Shown here piece by piece: positions 12,365 to 24,687 of a stretch of 64,000 bases of DNA. Location of the stretch: the NCBI RefSeq assembly GCF_964204865.1, contig NC_135260.1, positions 5,332,001 to 5,396,000 on the forward strand. Direction: 5' to 3'. Below the pieces are notes generated by a model that had not been told where the DNA came from, did no database searches, and saw only the letters and a program-made list of their open reading frames with translations. This stretch comes from Styela clava (Eukaryota; Chordata; Ascidiacea; Stolidobranchia; Styelidae). Both the position numbers and the translations under genes were made by a program. How positions within the stretch are numbered: the stretch's first letter is position 1; each line of letters begins with the position of its first letter.

Positions 12365-15300
12365 ATGAAAATGACGAAAACGAAAGATAAAAAGAAGAAA
12401 AAGTTGGAAACTCAAGAATCAGATTATCCTGATAAAATAAATCCTTTCGGATCGGGAGAAAAATTAAGTAAAAATAGAAACAAGAAAAAGGATAAAGAGA
12501 CAAATCCTTTTTTAATGAAACCAACAAAAAGCACAAAAAAGAGAGAAAAGGCAGAAAAGAAAGAACTTAAAAAAGAGCAGAAACGAGAGAAAAAGGAAGT
12601 CAAAAAGAACGCAAAAGGAAAAAAGGCAGAATCAAAGAACACTGAAATTCCAAAAATAGACTTGGGTACAGAGACAGACAACGTTCCAGAAAGTAATCCT
12701 ACTTGTGGAATAAGTACTAAAGACACTAACAATGTCATAACACCGCGACAGATTGGCACTATTGGTTCATACGATCCTCCAATGCGTGACTCAAAAAAGG
12801 AACCACTGTTTTCCAGAGACGCTCAAGTGTCTAGAACTTTAGATGGCCGTAGCCCTACTAGACACGAACAGCCGTCCCCCATCCTACCAAATAAACGAAT
12901 ACTGGAATTAAAAACAAGTCGAGAACGTGGAACAAGTCAAAATGCATCATTGCCGGATTTAACACACAAACCCCATTATCAGTATCGACCTACCAAGTCA
13001 AATAGTAATCAAAATATGAAAGAAATTGGCACAACGGGAACGCGAGATACGACGCCTCTTCCACCTCCAAAACAGCGTCCAGTGTCTCTGGAAGTTCAAT
13101 CATCGCTCAATCCCAACAAATGGAGTCCCGTGATAGAAAACAGGTAACACAACTGGGATATCGACATTTTTTTAAAATATTTTTACGCTTTTTCATGGCG
13201 CCCCGAGCGCGCTTATTGACAACAAACTGAACGCTCTTTTTTGTTTATCAATCTCATTTCTACTCGAACTGCGCCACGGGTAATTTCTTTTGAATATGGA
13301 TCCTTAACAATCAAGGCCTTCTCAGAAACACTACAAAATTAGGTACTCCAGGAGTATGGGCACCAAGATGGCGGACACTGGAACGCAGTATGTGTACCAG
13401 ATTAGGATTAGGCCATAATTTTATTCCAATTTTTCTTGTTTTAGTTCGGGGAGTAGCCAAGTGACTCCCGTAGTATTTTTACCTGAAGTTATGGCCTAAC
13501 CCCAACCTGATACACATACTACGTTCCTTTGTCCACCTACTTGGTGCACATGTTTCTGGAGCGCCAAAATTATACTAAATTTAATGATATCTTATTAAAG
13601 TGTATTCAATTCTAGGTCACCATCACCTCTTATTCCTCGTCCACACACCGAAGATAGTGACGTAAAAATGTATCGAACAGCCTCAATAAGTAAGAAAGGG
13701 AAAGATAAAAAGAAGAAAAAAAGATTGAAAAAACTTTTAAAGAAAAAAAAGAAAAAGGGCGGGAAATCAAACGATGTGATAGAAGGTCAGATGATGTTTA
13801 CGTTGAACGTTTGTTAACGTGTTAAAATTTGTCTTAGCACTCAATGAAATCAGCCCAGAGATCTGGGCTACTTAACTGGCGGACCGCGGTCTAAATCTGG
13901 ACCATTCAATTTGGACCGCGTCTGCTTGTATATATATTTTCGCAATAGAGGAATCGTTTTAAAGTTTTAGATGACTTTGATACGATTTAAATACACAGCT
14001 ACCGATGTGCAACATTTGTGTCCATATTTGTGAGCCATTCATTGCTCTTGTATTTAATTTAATATTGCATTTGAAATTTCGTTTATTCAATAAAATAAAT
14101 TTTCTGTAATGTCCGGACCCCAGTAATTTTGAAGTTTTTTAAACGGACCTTTGGTGAAAATAGTTGAGTAGCTCTGACATAGATGGCTCCGTGGTTGGTA
14201 ATAGGAGATCCACGTACATCATAGCCTTCCGCTAAATATAGGCAACTACCAGGCCACAAAGAGAAATATTATAGTCCGTAGTCCAGTAGTCCTTGTCCGT
14301 AGTCCAAGTCTATTATAGTCCGTTTCCCAAAATAAGTTTAAACACTTTCACCAATATTTTTCACGAATTCTCAAGGCGGTAGAAAATATAATTTTTGAAA
14401 ATATTGCGTAGCTTAAACGCGCTTTGCGCGACAACGATTCGGAATTTTTTTTACGTGTGTTCAAAAGAGGGTTACTCAATATAATATCGTCTGAATGAAT
14501 ATTTAAGCTCACACATATACAACCTTTGGTTGGATCAGATGATATAAGAAAACATTTTGGTCGTTTCGGGTTCTGACCGACCTCACATATTGATAAGTGA
14601 CAAATATTAAATGGCTGTGTACATGTTTGTGTTTACCTTCATTTTTTCCTGTGAAATTTATCGCGGAAAATTCTTAACAACTCTTAACCCAACTTTTATT
14701 TATTAGAACAAGGTGCCACAGAACAAGTTGTGATGAGAAGGCCAAAAGTTCATGACATTGAGACTCTTAGAAGAGAAGCGGAGGAAGTGAAAGAGATAGC
14801 AAGGTAACTAAAGCTAGAGAAACGCCGGTTTTAGCTCTTATGAAACATATGAAAATGCATGTGTGAATCAAGAGCGTTTTTTAATTACCACTGCTGCAAT
14901 CAAGTCCAGGTACACGCAGCGATTAATATCCAATGATATGAAAAACTCTCTACAGACTTACTCCGCTGTCAAAGTTATACAAACTTACAATTTTATCCAT
15001 TTCGGTTGGTCAATTTGGAAAAAAGATCGCTTGCAAGCAAAAATGTTGGGTACGAACATATCCTGCAAAATTGCTTAAAATTGTTAAAATGTCCGGCCAT
15101 GGCTACGCCTATTGTGAGTATAGCCTTAGTTCGTGACGGGACTATACATTTTAGGAGTTGCCGTAATTGCCGTGCGTCATAATTTGAAATTTAATGTGAC
15201 GATTGTTTATTGGCGGAATGTGCATATTTGGCCTAGTAGTACATGAAGTTTACCGACCATCGCTATCATTATAGTGTGGAATTGCGCGTTAATAAATACA

Positions 15301-18300
15301 GATTGACACAAGGCTTTCCTTCATAAACTATAGAACACCATTGCAATTGGTCTTTCGAGTCGAACTGTATTCCGATATAGAGTGAGGTATGGGCATTTTC
15401 GTCTCAAGCGTTATTTAATAAGAACCAAAAACGCCCGTTATTTATTAAGAACCAAAAACACCCGTCATTTAATAAGAACCAAAAACGCCCGTTATTTATT
15501 AAGAACCAAAAACACCCGTTATTTAATAAGAACCAAAAACGCCCGTTATTTAACAAGAACCAAAAACGCCCATGCGGAATGACTGTGAAAGGAGATCGAT
15601 GACGACAATAAATCGAGCGCTTTGTCGGGGCAAAGTACATATTTGACTTGTCATTATCGTAAAGATTTATACAAAAAGCATAAAACGCTGACAATGAAAG
15701 TGCCCCGTTACATCGCTCAATAATTGATTACATTAATAACTTGTTTCCCAGGCGAGAAGGAATTCCTCCATAGTGAGGAAATTCACGTTTTTGAGGGGGT
15801 GTTTTGTAATTGGCTCCGTATTAACAATATTCTTTATTATTACTATAATACTTATTATTGATCTGCACAAAAGCATGAGTACGACTTGCACATACCACTA
15901 GCTAATGATATTTTAAAGATTGAACAAATAAAGTAGTTTTATGCACATGGTGGGAGGATAACATAGTCCTAAAATAAACGAAAAGAGACGTTAAAGAAAT
16001 TGATTGGGAACCACTCCATAAGATCCTAGCTATTAAAATTAAATATTTTCCAGGACGAGCATCATAAATATGGTGGAACAACGAAATTCAGCGTTAGACA
16101 GACTTACTGCGAACACGGCACAGCTTGAAGAATTTGCTCATGGTTTTGCTACGGTAAGACTTAGCGGGATTTTTTTTATTCATTCGGACTGTTCCTAGCA
16201 CTATGTTGATTGGCACGAACATGCTCCCAGTGCGACCGACAGTCACAATATGTGACCACCATAACTACAAAATGTTACGATAAAGTACGTCGAGGTGACA
16301 TAATAAACTAGATATCGATAAAATAAAAACGGCTCAGGGCACCGATATGAGGGCAACCAAGGCGATGGAAGCGAGTCCAGGCCTTTCAAATTACACATCA
16401 CGGGTATCACCAAGAGGATAACAAATTGGGTACGCAATGTATAACCGGAAAATTCCCTGTCCTTCCTGAAATAGTATCCCCTCGCGTATGGCTGATTGTA
16501 GAGAGCCTTTTCGTAGCAAAAGGTGTAAATAAGCGTCATATAAAAACCAAAAACCTTTCACATGGGATAACAGCTAAGATTACTTCGAGTATCAATGTCC
16601 TTACGTTTGACACAATCAGCAGCGCAATTCTAGAATTATGAACAAACAAACCAGTGTGTAAACTGGGGTTTTAAACAGCTCTGCCGAACTCATGCTTGGC
16701 CTTGTAGGTGTGAGCGCTTTCTGTCCTATTAAATGTACAAAATAATTTCCTTCAGTGTGCCCAAGAAGCAAGATTAAAACAGCAAGCCCGCGTAACATGC
16801 TGTGGAATAGGAAGTAAATGGAAAGTTTGCTGGTACATTTGCGCTTGTCAAGGGAAAATAAAAAGGCGGAAACGCAAACAACAGAAAAATGGAAAAGGTA
16901 ATTTAATATTACTGTGTTTATAAATCATAAATCGAGTAACGTTCTTGTTATTAGTTTTCGCTTGGCCACCGAGTCACGTTAATTCAACATTCAAATTTTA
17001 GCCTATAATATTTGAAGACGCTATTTTTAATCTAAATTAATCTACTCAAGATTAACCATATGAAAATGACATTTGGATAAATTCGAATAACACACATTGC
17101 GGTTTGTTTTTCCGATAGATAGAACGATAATAAAATAATACATAAATGTCTTTAAGTAAATACAAATTTTAGAAAACTAGGACATTGACATCCGGATCGA
17201 ACTTGTGAAAATAAATATGGGTTTTCATTATGGACACCCTTGTCTGTAGACAAGGCCTTGGGTTGAACGAATAAAATCACTAGCCCATGGGTTCATCTTT
17301 ATACTTGAACGCATTCATTCAAAACTGAAAAAGCTATTTCATTCGCAAGCATTTAAAATAAGTCAAGTCGTGTGGTCCTTTATAAATTTAATTTCAAGCT
17401 GATGTAAGTAATCGCTCTTTGCCAACTGAGAAGTAAAAAGTTTGCGAAATACATTTTTGAAATCAAAATCAAAGCAAGAGTTGATCAATCAACAAATACA
17501 CTTTTTAGCAATTCCAGAGGCAGAGGAGCTTCTAGAAGACGATGATTACTATAGACCGGCAAACACTGAAAGTTCCAGGGTAAAACAAGAAAACGAAATA
17601 GACGCCCAGGTCGAAACGAATCCATTTTTGTCAAAATCTAACTCACCGACTGTTTCATATTCGCAAGATGGCAACAAGGAGCAATCACAGCAGCAGTCTA
17701 ATACATTAAAAAGCAAGTTGTTGAAATTACCTAAAACACTCCGTGGATCGTTACCTAGTCTTGTTGATGACTACCCACCACCAGGAAGATCATTGAGGTG
17801 AAGAAAAAAACTTTCAAACAAATTAAAAATTTGAACCACTGTTAAAGTTATCCACTCACATCAAATTTTATAATTTCACACGCAAATAAAACGACGTCTT
17901 GGAGTTACCGCCACAGTTTAAAAATCCCCAGGATTCAATTCCCACAACCATCGTAAATTGTTGCAGTTGATGTGATTAATATTTGATAAAACATCTGTAT
18001 TTATTTTGTAAAACGGATCCACAGCAAGTATGCACGCAGCTATTTCGGTTCTATGATATTACGACAACATTATTTTTGCTAATTCTGCTGATGAAATTAG
18101 TTTTGAACTTTCGTACAAGTTTCACTCATCATAAAATATACTCTCGTATATCAGGCCATTTCCCTTTTACAAATACAGAGTATTAGTTACATCTACATGA
18201 AATTGAATAGCCTGATATGTTTATAAATATTTTAGGAGCATGGCCAACATTGACCCACGCGAGAGGAAGTCGTCATCTGTTAGCGCGCTGCACGAAATCG

Positions 18301-18945
18301 TCAAGAAAAGGGGGAAAAAAGAAAGGTTGAAACGAGACATATTAGAGGAGGAAGCCCGGGACGAACTTCCACCAATGTCGAGACCACTGAGGTAATTTAT
18401 CGTCATATTTAACCATAATCAGGGTAAAATTAGTACCAAAGGAAGGTCTGAAATCTTAGCGCTTCTAACTTTAACAAGAGTATACATGATAATCAGAAAA
18501 AATAATTTAGAAATACCAGTTGCATGTAATTTTCGTCGTCTTCGACTTAACAGAATTGACAGTTTGAAATGAAATTTATACAATATGGGTTACCTCAAAG
18601 TTATATTTTCCAGAAGAAATGTCTTATTAATACACATTCTTATTAAGTATGACTTTCATATATCGTTTTCCATTATTAACAATAAGTAATGAGATAATAC
18701 ATGTATTTCTTTTTTACAGTTATCTATCCAACATCGATCCTCGACAGCGAAAATCTTCATCGGTGAGTGCGCTGAACGAAATCAAGAAATCGAGAGCGGA
18801 GAAAAGGAGAGAAGAGAAAGAAAAAAAAGAAAAACTGCAGCAAAGAGAAAAACGAGAAAAAGACATTGATAAATTTGCGTCACAATACACTGATGAAGCG
18901 ACCAAAAAGAAAGTCGCAGAGTTGTTGAAATTAGACTTATCGTAA
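12365..18945 (+). CDS. NPF-motif, R-SNARE-like coiled-coil protein, left copy (8 exons)
   Basis: Exons 12365-13143, 13616-13785, 14707-14803, 16054-16153, 16756-16897, 17509-17797, 18236-18391 and 18720-18945 join in frame with GT/AG borders to 652 residues. Layout: Lys-rich N-terminus with NPF at 26-28 and 47-49; basic, low-complexity linker; SNARE-like stretch about 331-385 with zero-layer Arg359 (VEQRN) and heptad residues L, L, T, L, A, F, A at +4, +7, +11, +14, +18, +21 and +25; Cys at 383, 397, 398, 407, 411 and 413 followed by KIKRRKRK; acidic LLEDDDYY; NPF at 467-469; and two copies of an IDPRxRKSSSVSAL motif encoded by exons 7 and 8. No signal peptide or membrane span. NPF motifs bind EH domains and R-SNAREs drive vesicle fusion (family knowledge). 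A role in membrane traffic and palmitoylation of the Cys cluster are inference. ATG 12371 is an alternative start, matching the right copy. A 3' splice site at 12332-12333 precedes the start. I do not recognise the family. Confidence 0.8.
13342..13564. mobile_element. GTACTCC-family MITE in intron 1
   Basis: Starts GGTACTCCAGGAGTATGGGC and ends 'TTTCTGGAGCGC'. It contains 'caagatggcggacac' and its inverted partner 'gtccacctacttggtgcac'. Target duplication CAAAATTA at 13334-13341 and 13565-13572 (exact, 8 bp). Confidence 0.88.
13863..14176. mobile_element. hAT-type MITE in intron 2, absent from right paralogue
   Basis: Ends CTGGGCTACTTAACTGG and its imperfect inverse GTTGAGTAGCTCTG. Flanks CCAGAGAT and ACATAGAT match at 6 of 8 positions. 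The right copy runs straight through the matching site (about 30385-30440), so the insertion post-dates the duplication. Confidence 0.75.
15405..15572 (+). repeat. 27-bp tandem repeat in intron 3
   Basis: Six units of 27 bases around 'aagaaccaaaaacgcccg'. Two variants alternate (ttaataag..cgcccg and ttattaag..cacccg), making a 54-bp higher-order unit. It stays open in one frame (YLIRTKNAR-like) because 27 is a multiple of 3. It lies between exons 3 and 4 and has no counterpart in the right copy, so coding is unlikely. Confidence 0.9.
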
Positions 18946-18969
18946 CAACTTTTATGCACTCGTCTATTT

Positions 18970-19335
18970 GAGGAGTGGGCAACTTACGGCCCGCGGGCCA
19001 AATGCGGTTCACAAGGAAAATTGTTTGGCCCGCGGACAAGTGCCAAGTTGGAATGGCGTGCGGTCCGTGAAAGTACTTAATTTAGTCTAATCTGATGCGT
19101 GCGATTAATTCCAAACTTTTTGCTTTGCAAAGACTATACACGAGTCTAATGCCTATGATAATACAATGGCCTAACGGCCAGCTTGTACGACGCGAACAAC
19201 GCATGTCATACGATATAAATCCAACATTTTTGTGCCTGCAACTACTAGAATGTCTATGTTGAATAAAAGTGCAGCCCGCGGTTTTACGCAGTTATTTGTA
19301 TCTGGCCCTCCTGTATTAAAAGTTGCACACCTACG
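18970..19335. mobile_element. hAT-type MITE in the 3' UTR of the left paralogue
   Basis: Exact 8-bp duplication GTCTATTT at 18962-18969 and 19336-19343. Ends GAGGAGTGGGCAAC and GTTGCACACCTACG with 'gcccgcgggcc' motifs. It starts 24 bases after the stop codon and carries an AATAAA near 19262 that could serve as the poly(A) signal. A relative is at 51774-51925. Confidence 0.88.
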
Positions 19336-19343
19336 GTCTATTT

Positions 19344-21535
19344 TTGTCGCAGTTTTTTCTTTCTATTCTTTCTAAAACATCTGCCACAATAAAAACAAAA
19401 GATCCGAGGCTCGACTTCGGCTTTATTCTTATTTTAAAAACAGCATTAAATCAACTTCAAGTGAAATAAGTTCAACATAAACTGCTCACACGAAACACAA
19501 AACTCGACTGTCTGGTTACCGCCAGAACGTGGAAGACGATGCCTTCGCATCCTCGCATTCGGGGTTAATCATTACGCAACATAGCAATTGAAAATCATTA
19601 CTTAAAACAGCAATAACAAATTACAAAAACAGGAAAACAAAGAATCATGAACACACGGAAAAAATACTATCGCATTTTACCTGCTAATGTAATCGAACAG
19701 GAGTTTGGAATTAAGGCTTTTCTGTTAATATTGAAAGTTTTTTAACGCGGAGGGTGGGAAATCTTAAACTTCAGCTCAGCGCGATTTGTCACCGACGCAA
19801 TTTTCATACTCAGTAAATTTAGTATGCACAGTCGGACCACAAATCATGATGAAAATTCCACTGGTGAACGCGAGTCGGATTAGACCTATTGTAACATCAT
19901 CCCAAACTAATCGATTTTCCTCCGCTACCAATAATCGATTAGGAATGTGGAATCGGATTCAGGCTTTTCTGTTAATATTGGAGCCAGGAGTGGGCGTTAT
20001 GTTTTTAAAGCGAGGATTCGTAAATTTTAAACCCTGATTCGACATAGTTTGCAACCCACACAATAACTTGGGAAAATTTGTTATTTGTGAATGAGCATTC
20101 TTTTTTGTACTCGTGTACCAGGCTAGGCCCTAATTTTATTCCGCTTCTCTCAATTTTTAGTTCTATTACAAGTTCAGGGACTCGTGTTAGCCAAGTGAAT
20201 ATCCCCCTGCACATAGACTTCAGTCCCTCTTCGCAACTTGATGTAAAGTAGGCGAACAAAATTAGTTACCTCCATATTGGTTACACATACTTCTGGAGCG
20301 CCAATTTTTTTATTCATGAGTAGGATTCGAAACAATGATGTAAATTTTCACTACATGGTAATCTTGAATCGAATTGAACCATCACCCACCTAGTTCTATA
20401 CTAGATATTTACTGCATACATTTACTACATATATTCAAAATAAACGAATTTCATATCTTGCATTTGTACTTTTACCAGCTTGTAATGCTTCATATGTGGG
20501 CTGACAATGATTGCTTTTTGTTTTACACTGATAAACTTTTTTGAACGTTCTCTATTATTCTATGTTGTTACATTTAAGTACATTCCCCAGAAGAAAAAAT
20601 ATTTGATTCAGAAAACTTTCAATGGCTCATCGGCAGCTATGGCACCCGTAATATCTTATGAAGTATGATCTACATTAAATTCTAATTTGTATTTTATTTG
20701 CCAATCTGCAGTTCTGCTAACTTATTTTTTATATCTTTATCCTTTTTTCCTTATGTCGTTTATTTCATCAAATAAAATTTTTGAGTTCGACAACAACAAC
20801 AATTGATATAAAAAAAACTACGATGAAAATGCTATTTTATTTTAATAAAAAAAAAATTACTCACAAACACACAACGACAACAGCTACGCACCAATTTGCA
20901 GGTCGAGGATAGTACAATACGTCTAATTGCTATAAGGCAGTGAAGAATTTGTGAGCGATTTTTGCGCTCCTTGCATTTTCAAGTTTATAACAGAAATGCG
21001 GATAAAATATAAAGGCTACATAAGACCTAACCTAACCTAATAGTGAACACTTGTGAAGAATAAATGTCATGCACACACTTACCAGTACCAGTATCATTCT
21101 ATCCTTATCATATTTTACTTTTAGAAATCACGTTAAATAAAGAAAGGAAAATAAACAAGATATCTACGTGGAAACTCGCTTCCGATACTCCAGTTAACGC
21201 CAGTAAGGACGATTGTTACATCTTGGGTCGATCCCCATCCCCGGCACAGCCCATAAGTTTTTTTCGGTACTGTTACAATTGTTCGTGCTTTGCAACAAAT
21301 TATACGAAACGTGAACAACAACCAACTCCTAAAAGAAATAAATCAAAGGATGATTACCTTTGCTAGCTGCGCTTGTGGAGCGCGGGAAGAACGGCTACAC
21401 GCATGATCAAGTTGATTGAAGGGTTTACACACAAAAAATTCGAAGTGAAACAGTATTTCAAGACGGAAAAATATGAGATTGCGAAAAAGTTTTGCTTTGT
21501 CCAGAACCCCACGGAGTAATAAATTCATAGTTTCC
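19344..21535. repeat. Segmental duplication, downstream part (left)
   Basis: No gene recognised. From about 19683 it aligns with 37104-37630 ('aggcttttctgttaatatt', 'accaataatcgatt.gg', 'attggagccaggagtg'). From 20790 to 21340 it aligns with 38355-38827 ('atacgtctaattgctat', 'gtgagcgattt.tgcgctcct', 'agttaacgccagtaa.gacgattgttac', 'aaattatacgaaacgt'). From 21374 on it aligns with 43088 onward. A partial GTACTCC MITE occupies about 20100-20301. Confidence 0.7.
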
Positions 21536-21537
21536 TG

Positions 21538-21771
21538 AGCGCTCCCGTAGTATGTGCACCAAGATGGCGGACACCGGAACGTAGAATGTGTACCGGGTTA
21601 GGTTAGGCAACAATTTTATTCCAATTTTTCTTATTTTAATTCTTTTATAAGTTTGGGGACTAGCCAAGCGACTCCCGTAGTATTTGTACCTGAAATTATG
21701 GCCTAATCTAACCCGGTACACACACTACGTCCCGGTGTCCGCCATATTGATTCACATACTATGGGAGTACT
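21538..21771. mobile_element. GTACTCC-family MITE with long terminal inverted repeats
   Basis: Termini AGCGCTCCCGTAG and its inverse CTATGGGAGTACT. Subterminal 'caagatggcggacaccgg' mirrors 'ccggtgtccgccat'. Flanking duplication GTTTCCTG (21530-21537 and 21772-21779), identical for three further bases. The matching position in the right half (about 43235-43255) lacks it. Confidence 0.9.
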
Positions 21772-22012
21772 GTTTCCTGAGCCAAGATAGAAAGATTGTT
21801 ATGCCTATTTCATGACAATTAGACGGTGATTGTGTGTTTTGCATTTTGCAATCTTAATCGTTTTAAGAAAATTATGAGCGAACCTTTCTTTTCCTTTCAT
21901 GGGGACAAATATGTAATCACCACTCGCTCTCTGAACTTTTCATGCATATATGAAACAAATTATTGAATAAATATTCTCATTCCTGAGTTTAGTATTTTTT
22001 TCAAGCAATTCC

Positions 22013-22486
22013 AACTGGGGTTGGGATCCCAAGGTTTAAACCTCTTCCTAATCCCGATGCTGATGCTATCGTCAAAGAACAACCGAGTTTCCCTAAGTAG
22101 GGATTTCGGAACCTAGTTAAAAAAAATGGATAGCTCGCTAGGCGCTAAGTCAGATTGCGTTTCGCAACTGCTGTCACACGGCCCACTCTTAAAACTAAAG
22201 AAGTGCGTTTACTAAGAAATCACAAAACGTCTCTCCAAATAAGGAGTTGCTTGGTGCGAGCTCGGGATGCGAAGTTGAGATAAAGAGCGCGACTCATTTG
22301 ATCGGCTGGGTCCGTCTGCCTAAGACAGTTTATTAATACTGTACCTAGGATCATAAGACGCCATTCCCATATTGCCACCATCCTGACGTTTATAGATACA
22401 ACATTGAAATTCAATGATTTGAAAAACATTATCCCGGATATCGGGATTACGGAAAAGGTTTGAATCTCGGGATCCAACCCCAGTTG
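22013..22486. mobile_element. TIR element, CAACTGGGGTTGG ends
   Basis: Inverted termini CAACTGGGGTTGGGATCCC and, reading in from 22486, CAACTGGGGTTGGATCCCG, identical but for one base. The similarity extends about 30 bases. No matching target duplication found and no transposase ORF. Superfamily undetermined. Confidence 0.75.
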
Positions 22487-22558
22487 AAATAGCTCAAAGG
22501 GTTAAAATAAACTCAAATAATCTGCTAATAAATACAAATGTCAGCCAATGGTTTGGTA

Positions 22559-22913
22559 TCAGGGGTGGGCAAATTGCGGCCTGCGGCCAAATCCAGCCCG
22601 TTGGGTAATTCAATTTGGCGCGGCCGATGCTGCCACAACCTAACTAAAACTAAATTTCGATGTTTTAGCTAAAAATAGCTCAAGGAATTTGTTGAGATTG
22701 CGGTTAAATTCAGTATTGGCACGAGGCTTATTGTGTTCCACTTTTGCTTTGAAACACTGTAAATATTGTTCATAAAATGTAATTTTCTACATCACATTTA
22801 CATTGCCGGTCTGACAGGATACTGGGCAAAATGTTGACCCCTGGTTCAAAAACCTTTCGTTAGATTGTTCTGCGGGCCGCATGTGGCCCGCGTGTCAGGG
22901 TTTGGACTACCCT
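22559..22913. mobile_element. hAT-type MITE (GGGGTGGGCAAA family)
   Basis: Left end CAGGGGTGGGCAAATTGCGG; right end closes with CCCTG. The interior 'gatgttttagctaaaaatagctcaaggaatttgttgagattgcgg' is shared with 36808-37103 and 49318-49484. Flanking 8-mers do not match here, so one end may be rearranged. Confidence 0.7.
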
Positions 22914-23287
22914 GAGATAAGCACTAATTCAGAAATGTAAAAATCTAGGTTATTGTGCCTGGGTTTAAACATGGTTTTGTACTTGATTAATTTGGTGATT
23001 AGTCTGTTCATACTGACCAGTGTTATACCTGTGATGACATTGGCAGGGCATTGTTATCACGGAAGTCTCAGTTCATTACGGGCAACCTGAAAATCCTATT
23101 TTACGTTGACAAAATATTTTGATCTCGTCTCCTAATTGAACAAACGCCGATTCAATGTCCAGCTCTCCACCCCATTACCAAAATATTTTTGTCTCCGTAT
23201 AAAATAAAGGGTTTATAATATATAATTCAAACGTTCGCACGTTGATCGTTCGAGTTATTGTAGCCGCAGACAATCTCAAGGGACGTA

Positions 23288-23649
23288 CCGTGTTTCCCCG
23301 AAAAGGTCCTTTTTTCAATTTTCTTCCGAAAAATAATACTAAGGCTTATTTTCGGAGGATGTCTTATATTCAAAATTACAAAGTGGAGAATTACAAAATT
23401 TTCAAATGTACAAAATACGAGAACCGATATGCATTTACTTATAAATAACTCGTTTTTATTCAAAATAACTGCAAAACATAGATTATCAATCTATCAAACA
23501 GGTAGGAGAGATTTCTTGCTATCGACTAGGTCAAAATTTTGCCTTCTTGACTAGGTCTTATTTTAAAGGGAGGGTTTGTATTAAAATAATTTTTAAAATT
23601 TAGGCTAGGTCTTATTTTTAGGGTAGGTCTTATTTTCGGGGAAACACGG
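23288..23649. mobile_element. MITE with CCGTGTTTCCCCGAAA termini and TA duplication
   Basis: Terminal inverted repeats CCGTGTTTCCCCGAAA and TTTCGGGGAAACACGG, both flanked by TA (23286-23287, 23650-23651). Subterminal 'aggtctta' repeats occur at the right end. TA duplication suggests Tc1/mariner mobilisation (inference). Confidence 0.85.
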
Positions 23650-24282
23650 TATGTGAACAAATTAGTAAATAATAATTTCTGATTGTCGACTACATTGTAT
23701 GACGTAAGTTCGTACAATTGAAACTCCAGTCGAGTTGTTGTGTAAGTTGCAATGGTTTGATTACATAACAGCTGAGATGTTGCGCTACAGAGAAATTTTA
23801 TAAACAGTTTTCGAAACTACAGTTTCACTCATGGCGCTCACAAGATGGGATACCGCAATAAGAGGCTATTTCCCTCTTATTTGGAGAAATAGTTTGTATG
23901 TAATTAACATATGTAATACAAGTAATGTGGAAGAAACGGATCCAGCACGGGCATTGATCGCTCGAGCAAATCTCTTGGGATTTATGCAAGCGAACTAAAT
24001 AATTGATATATATTCGTCTGAATGTCAAGTACAATTTATGGAGCACATTTTGTTAAATTTGAAGTCTAGTTAAGGTTTTCTGTAGGCAGCGACGATTGGA
24101 ATATGTTTCAGCTGAAATATTATTAAACAGCGATTATATGAAAATGCAGCGATGAGTGAGGTTTGAATTGTGAGGCTGAGAAATCGAAGAAAGGAATTAG
24201 TGCAGACGACAGTAGTGTAAGGGGTGACGATATTTGTTGAGATAATAGAAATAGAAAATCACAGTGAAATTAAAAAGATAAG

Positions 24283-24508
24283 GGTACACTCACGTGGTAA
24301 GTGGACCAAGATGGCGGACACCGGAACGTAGTATGTCTACCAAGTTAGGGTTAGGCCATAATTTCAGGTACAAATACAACGGGAGTCACTTAACTAATTT
24401 TAGTAATAGAACTAAAATAAGGAAAATTAGAATAAAAATAAGACTTAACCTGGTACACATTCTATGTTCAGGTGTCCGCCATCTTGGTTCACACACTACG
24501 GGAGCGCC
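24283..24508. mobile_element. GTACTCC-family MITE copy
   Basis: Starts GGTACACTCACGTGG and ends 'CACTACGGGAGCGCC', with the 'ccaagatggcggacaccggaacgtagtatg' subterminal block and its inverse. Flanks AAGATAAG/AGGTTAAG are a weak duplication. Confidence 0.75.
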
Positions 24509-24687
24509 AGGTTAAGCATATTAGGGTATTATGGTGGAAATTGAGCTATTCGTATTTTTAAAAGTAAGATATTTTACGCGAATGGAGGTCACGTGGGCAC
24601 GAGTCATTCATGCTTTATTGGTCACGAAATGTTATTATGTTGTTGTTGTTGTTGTTGGTACTTTTTTCTTATTTTTATGAAAAATGT

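Noticed and set aside
15405..15572. CRISPR-like array
   Set aside because: The units are contiguous with no unique spacers, and the setting is a eukaryotic intron.
20820..21366. 100-codon ORF (21064-21366) as a gene
   Set aside because: The frame is not kept in the aligned right-hand segment at 38.6-38.8 kb.
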